This document shows positions 58,531 through 64,000 of a DNA stretch of 64,000 nt, in pieces (the first letter of the stretch is position 1; each line of letters starts with the position of its first letter). The DNA comes from Rhyacophila brunnea (Eukaryota > Arthropoda > Insecta > Trichoptera > Rhyacophilidae). Both the position numbers and the translations under genes were made by a program. The DNA lies in assembly GCA_022495005.1 (NCBI GenBank), contig JAGYXB010000442.1:248001-312000 (forward strand), given 5' to 3'. Below the pieces are notes generated by a model. The model ran no database searches and had not been told where the DNA came from. It was given only the letters and a program-made list of their open reading frames with translations.

Positions 58531-61500
58531 CATAGGTACATATTATTAAAATATGAAATGTGAAATCTAAACCTATTAATTTGAAGAAAACTGAATAATA
58601 TGTTTTTATCATTATCACGCCCATGAAGTAAAATCAATAAATTCAATAATCCGATAAGAGAATTCATTTCATTCGTTTCGAATGTTACATTTATATTTAA
58701 AATTAGTTTAAAAAAATCGTTAGACGTTATACTTCTTTGGCGTAACTATTAACGTAACTAACGGAGTTATTACAGCGGATTAGGTTGATGAAAACGTACG
58801 CGATTCATCTGTGTCTCATATAGCACATGATAATAATTGTAATTTATTTATTTTATTAGACCAAAACTCATCTTTGCCATACAGCGGTTATAATAGATTC
58901 AGAAGTGACCATGGTGAATTTAAAAAAATCGAATGTTAATATATTTTTTTAATTATTTACCAACTCAACATTCACAAAATTAATTTATTTATTGATATAT
59001 AATTTTACTCATAAATAATACTTACATAAATATAGCCTCAAATATTGATACACAATCTTCACAATGAAAAATAAATATAAGTACACTCCAATACAAATAA
59101 AGTTTTATGCATATAAATTAACATGTTAGTCTCCAGAAATTTGTTTATAAACATTTATTATGACACAATATTGGTTATGTCTACAACACGTGCTGTTTAC
59201 TTGTATTGAACGACTAACTAAATGACACTATGCGCATGTACCCTGGAGACGGAAATGAATATAATCATAATAATAAATTATGTGTCTAATCATAATAATA
59301 ATCGGCGCGCGCAACTTTGTCACACGCCAAAAATACACTCTTATCTGTTTTCCCAAATGCACCAAAAGAAGTATAACTTCAAAAATAATGTTAATTTTTC
59401 TGGTTCATATAGCTACGAGTACCTCGGAATCGAATACTAAACTTCTCCGCTTGCTATGATTCCCTTTTACTTTATGATATTTTGTGACGAATTTAGATCT
59501 CAAATTCCTTCCTTCGGGCGATTTTATTGTAGGTACCTCTACATTACGGTACTAAAGAAGATAAAAATATAATGGAAAACTAAGTAACTCTTACATAAAA
59601 AATAAAAACCACTAGGTACACGGTGTTATGTATTCTTTGGGACGTCCGTCTCATATACTGCTGTGCGATAAGGGTTGGTATTTTACATACACGGTACAAA
59701 ACGATTCTTAGCTAGAGATATCGTCTGATATGAATGGTAAAAATTCTGCTCCATGTTTTAAATTATAAAACGTGTTTATCATTTGGTATTTATTCATCAC
59801 ATATAAAAATTGTTTTCCGACCCGTATTTCGTTGAATTATCACCAATAAACCAATAAATATTTAAACAATCAGCGGCATTTTTTTGACGCAGATGACGCA
59901 ATGATATTTTAATGTGTTCAGTCAGTGTCTCGGGTCTTTACGCCACTAAACGCACCACTGTAAACAATTGTATTAATATGTGTTAAACGAGAATGCTTAA
60001 GCCAATAAAGTAGAAGGATTTCGAAGGTTGTTTATAGCTAGTGGTGGATTATCTTACACGGGCCACCGGCCCCTAGGGCTTTGGGTACACGGTTTAAAAA
60101 AAACTAAGTTTCTTTTTCTTGTTAGCACACTGTAGCAGCACGATTGTTTTGGACAAGTCAATACAAAAACTATTCCATTTTACGAAATTAAGAATACTTA
60201 AATATAACCTGTATCTATTCTGTCTGCGGTGTGATTCTATCTATTACTTTTACTATTGGATCTTAAAATCAATTTGCGCCTGCGGCCTGCAAGTGTTTAA
60301 ATATGCTACTGTTTGTAATGTCTAGTCGAAATTAAACGTCAAGCAGATAATTTGACAAATGGTAATTAATAATTTATTGAAAATGATAAATTAATTCGGC
60401 TGAATAGTTATGTCGCGTACAGTGGAGTTTCAAAATGTTTTTAGGTAGGTATCCGTTTAGATTTATTAAATGAAAGTTTATGATTTATTCAGAATTTAAT
60501 AAATCCTGAATGTATATTTAAAATTTATTTACCATATTATAGGAAAGGCTTTCAACTAAATTCACATATTTGACGAGTATCTACATAGTTTTTGACAGTC
60601 TCCCATTGGTCCAAGTTTGGTATGTAGTAAGTGAGATCGCTATCGTTAATAATATTATCTCTGCCGAATCGCACATATAAACTCGTTATGTCTGCAACAC
60701 GTCGAATATGTCGATGACCGATGTGATTTTGTTTGTGTTCACAAAATACATGTAGGTAACTATCTGTATCTCTGTATACAGTTCGAATTCGACATTTTAG
60801 TTTGAAAATAAGAAACAACTGGTGTCGCAAGCAACAAATTTCAGTCGACGTAGGGCGCAGTATATATATTACCCGCACTCGAATCGATATTGGTGAACAC
60901 ATTAAGCTACTATTTTTTTTTTCAAAAAAGACAAACCGTCGTACGACCATGCCGATAGACTTCGGAATTGCTTAATCGTTAAACCATACATTATCATCGA
61001 ATAGTTTGTTCAGTCACATTCATGGTTATGTATGTACGGAGCTGGGACGGTTAATAGTAAAAAATCTTTATCAGCCACAATCCTAGGATTGAAAGCATAT
61101 GTGCTTACTGCTATGCCACAGTTAAGAGAGCATCGACAGTCGAGCAGTAACCAACAACATACAAGTCGTGCATTAAAGGCTAGAGCCCTCTGGAGGTCCC
61201 AGCGGGAGTATCGGAGACATTAACTGGATTAAAATTAGCTCCGCGACACGATCTGGGTAGGGAACGCAAAAGGTAGACTGCTGTTTTGCCGATCGATACA
61301 AAATTCCGAGAAGAAGTATACTTACACATATTGTCACCATGCTTATTAATTTGTATTCCATTACAATTTTTACACGACGACGCTTCTATCGTTGATTGTA
61401 TTGAAGCACGCAGTTTTGCAAGTTAATTATAAAAGAAAACATTTTTTCACAAGTTTTTGGACCATTGGTTAAGTCAAATTGTTAGAAACAACGTCATATT

Positions 61501-61656
61501 AATAATTTACAACTCTTCTATTTAATTGTATTAGCACTATGTAGATATTATAATATAGGATTAATATATCTACTTTCTAACGATGACCTCTCTAAGCTGA
61601 TTCCATCCTCCCCTTCATATGCGTTACTTTACCACGTACTTTTAGGTAACTTAGTT

Positions 61657-62499
61657 CAGTGGTTTCCAAACTTTATGTTACTACGCCTCCCTTTTAAAAA
61701 AATCTAATCTTGGCGCCTTCCCCTTTATTTTATTAAATAATACTGACACCTTTTTAAATAGTCAAAAATGTACTGCCTAATACAAAAATGAAGAAAAAAA
61801 ACGGAAAAATACACGGGAGTTATCATTTAAGTATATCAATCATCATATAGGTAACATATCAAATTGAAACGCACAACCACATATTTAAAATATTTAATAG
61901 TCCTGAAACAAAGGGCGACTTTTTTTTGCTATTAATAAAATATTGTGAAAAGTGCATTAGCAAACTAATCAAGAACTCGGTAAATAGATTTTTGTTTGCT
62001 TCAATATAATATCTGGCGCAGAAATCATTTAAAAGTGGAAACATGGCGAACTTATTTTTATTGTAATTTTGATTTCCAAAGCTTCAATTTGTTATGAATG
62101 CCTTCACTTTGTCTTTTTAAATCAGTGAATGCATTAGTGGTCCTTGCATTGATTTTATTCACTCATTTTTTTAAAATTTAACCAAATAGAAAAGTTAAAC
62201 AACAAAATTATCGTTCCTAAACAAAGTTGCCTCAAATTTTAACATTATGATTTGACCCTTTTTTTTTCAAGAGATAGCCAGCGCGCTTCACCTTCTGAGG
62301 TATTATAAAATTTGACTCCATATTTTCAGACAGGTTTGCAAACAACCTTTTATATGACTGTTTTTTACGTAGTTCATAACTAGCGGCCGTTTTATAAACT
62401 ATGCATTTGCAAACTGCAAACCTGTGGCTGCATTAATTGTATTAAACTTTTCGCGCCTCCCTTTGCAACACTGCGCGCCTCCCAGCTTGGAAATCGCTG
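61657..62499 (-). mobile_element. hAT transposon remnant, 843 bp, perfect 8-bp duplication
   Basis: The ends are CAGTGGTTTCCAAACTTT and the complement-like AGCTTGGAAATCGCTG. ACTTAGTT is duplicated at 61649-61656 and 62500-62507. A minus-strand frame at 61859-62044 contains MFPLLNDFCARYY and FTEFLISLLMHFSQYF, resembling the M-F-P-x-L-x-D-F region of hAT transposases. It is internally deleted. Confidence 0.88.
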
Positions 62500-62644
62500 A
62501 CTTAGTTAATGTTTCATAGATAAACGGCCTCTGGGTCTATCATTTAGACATTCTCTAGATATTTTGTCCAGCAATTGTATATCCTTCAGTTTTTTAGTAA
62601 ATTCTATTATGTCTTATACTCTTGTTTGTTCACATTATTATTAT

Positions 62645-62970
62645 TATCATTCAGGGCACAACAGCCTGGGGAGGAGCTCTGGCCTCCGCAAGTCGTCTTC
62701 CCTAGTTCCACAATCCTCAGGAATCTGGGCCTTCACCATCTAACCATCCCAATTTGAGTCTCCTAGAACTTCTCCGCCCTGATGGATTCGCGTCAAAAAC
62801 TTTCCGGACTGACTAGCTCATGTCCTTTCGTTGAACATGACCAGCCAATTTCAGTGGATAAACTTTGATGGTTTGGATTATATTTAGTTCCCCAAATACA
62901 TCATAGTCTACGTGTAATACATGTGCTCTACCAACTAACCTGTATGGGTCCTGTCTAATTGCTACGAAAT
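62645..62970. repeat. GC-richer repeat-like block
   Basis: The block starts at GGGCACAACAGCCTGGGGAG and is unlike its AT-rich flanks. It contains LINE-3'-like text with no open frame. There is no second copy in the window, so the class is uncertain. Confidence 0.35.
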
Positions 62971-63392
62971 TAAGTAGTAGTTTTTACAATACTTTCTGAA
63001 GCGTGAATTCGTTGAATAAAAAAAAAGTTTATTAAAACGACTATGTCTAAAAATCGTTTACAAAATTATACAAATACGAAGACTATAATATATATATGCA
63101 ATATAAGGAACGATTATAAAATGGGAATATGTTAATAATATAAACAACCGTATGGTGGGGATAAAAAAACAATGTAATTCAGGAAATAGACGATTTATCG
63201 CTTGAAGTTTTGTCGACAATGATGGAATATGCTGTCAAAAGAGTTCGAAATCGAGCGAAGTGAGGCAGCTGGCCATTTACAAAATATATATTTTTTATTA
63301 GGAAGTTACCTATTCATAATATGATTACTACAATATACACTGTAAATACAATAAGTAGAGTCTTTTTCATTTTTTAAATTATACGAAAAATA

Positions 63393-63611
63393 GGTACTGT
63401 TCGGTTAAAGCGGATACAGCGGAAAACGCATTTTGAAAATAGCCGATAAACTGGATTATTTGTTAGGTTAACCTAACCAAACCTAACCTAACCTAACCTA
63501 ACCTAACCTAACCTAAACTAACCTAAACTAACCCAAACTAACAAATAATCCAGTTTATGGGCTATTTTCAAAATGCGTTTTCCGCTGTATCCGCTTTAAC
63601 CGAACAGTACC
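63393..63611. mobile_element. 219-bp inverted-repeat element with a telomere-like core
   Basis: Arms of about 78 bp (GGTACTGTTCGGTTAAAGCG inward to GGATTATTTGTTAG) are nearly perfect reverse complements. GAAAAATA is duplicated exactly outside both ends (63385-63392 and 63612-63619). The loop is a CCTAA array. No ORF is present. The 8-bp duplication fits hAT-like or other 8-bp superfamilies, but the GGTACTG end is not hAT-like. Confidence 0.88.
63464..63540. repeat. Interstitial insect telomere-type repeat (CCTAA)n
   Basis: About 14 units of AACCT, most exact and the last few changed to AACTA or AACCC. They match the TTAGG telomere repeat of most insects. The array starts with the palindrome GGTTAACC and is enclosed by the arms of the inverted-repeat element. 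Confidence 0.9.
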
Positions 63612-64000
63612 GAAAAATAATATAGCAGGCGGATAATTTTTCATCCACCTACTCGGCATTAATTAATCAATTTATTAACAACCCTTATAAAAGTATAAAC
63701 TTTACGCTTTTGAAGTAGCTATTGATACCTTGTAAAATTGTTTGTTTAAGCATTTTATTGTTGGTAAAATTGTGTTAATGTGCGATAGAAATATGATACA
63801 TCACAAACATACATAATATTATATTATACCTAATCTATCCAAATATTGAATACACAATCACAATATGAAATAAACATGTTAAGATAGTGAAACTAAGTTA
63901 TCCAATGCTTTATCATAGTTAAACAGTAGCCAATTATCACATGGATAATACGAATAATTGTATTCCCCATGTGAATACATTGAATTATGATGGCTTTATT

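Larger units (their letters stand above)
55060..64000. other. PLCE1: Intron or flank upstream of the PLC-epsilon exons; no exon found
   Basis: The first PLC-epsilon exon visible begins inside a domain, so upstream exons must exist. Across these 8.9 kb I find no splice-flanked frame resembling RasGEF. The region is best read as part of a long intron with repeats. A 132-codon minus-strand frame at 60552-60950 has no recognisable content. Confidence 0.5.

Noticed and set aside
60552..60950. 132-codon minus-strand open frame
   Set aside because: No recognisable motif, no splice context and no link in phase to PLC-epsilon; a chance frame is the simpler reading.
63464..63540. True chromosome end
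   Set aside because: The telomere-like tract is short, diverged at one side, enclosed by inverted arms and followed by ordinary sequence; it is interstitial.
1..64000. CRISPR arrays, operons, prokaryotic or viral genes
   Set aside because: No spaced direct repeats and no compact gene clusters; all supported genes are spliced. No sequence resembling a viral protein was recognised.

Overview
This is eukaryotic, intron-rich, AT-rich nuclear DNA. Several things point to an insect: a run of the insect telomere unit TTAGG/CCTAA near the right end, a ZAD zinc-finger gene, and abundant hAT, mariner, RTE and tRNA-derived SINE sequence. Short exons of about 100-230 bp, short introns rich in TAGGTACCTA-like words and the style of the RTE remnants suggest Lepidoptera. 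That placement is inference and I cannot confirm it from this window alone.

Layout from left to right. (1) The last three exons of a plus-strand gene (1467-2772) encode a small basic protein with a PCNA-dependent degron-like motif; it may be a divergent CIP/KIP (Dacapo-like) CDK inhibitor. (2) A minus-strand ZAD-C2H2 zinc-finger gene runs from 16860 down to 6931 or beyond. Its 5.2 kb first intron carries a stack of transposons inside transposons. (3) 16861-21704 is intergenic, with MITE and LINE remnants. (4) A phospholipase C epsilon gene fills 24045-55059 on the minus strand. I placed 34 consecutive exons, all in phase, covering part of the RasGEF domain, a PH-like region, EF-hands, the X and Y catalytic halves, C2, RA1, RA2 and a basic/serine-rich tail. 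Its 5' exons lie beyond 55059, probably past the window. (5) The complete CSTF1 gene (CstF-50, 432 residues, 11 exons) lies on the plus strand inside one 12.5 kb PLC-epsilon intron, the one that splits the catalytic X domain. (6) 55060-64000 has no exon I can support and holds repeats, a hAT copy and an inverted-repeat element built around telomere-like DNA.

The main gene-level oddities are in PLC-epsilon. After its stop codon (TGA, 24047-24045) the same frame stays open for 779 more codons and has no ATG for the first 108, so stop-codon readthrough, a polymorphic stop or a sequence error should be considered. The extension repeats a short acidic/hydrophobic motif. Independently, about 565 residues of Ser/Arg/Asp-rich sequence, including an imperfect 40-55-residue repeat, are inserted into a RasGEF loop.

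The mobile-element content is rich enough to show families. Four elements share CGTCG termini and 4-bp target duplications. Several hAT-type elements have perfect 8-bp duplications, and two tRNA-derived SINE families have several copies each. The PLC-epsilon and CSTF1 products (phosphoinositide/Ras signalling and mRNA 3'-end formation) have no functional link visible here beyond their nested arrangement.
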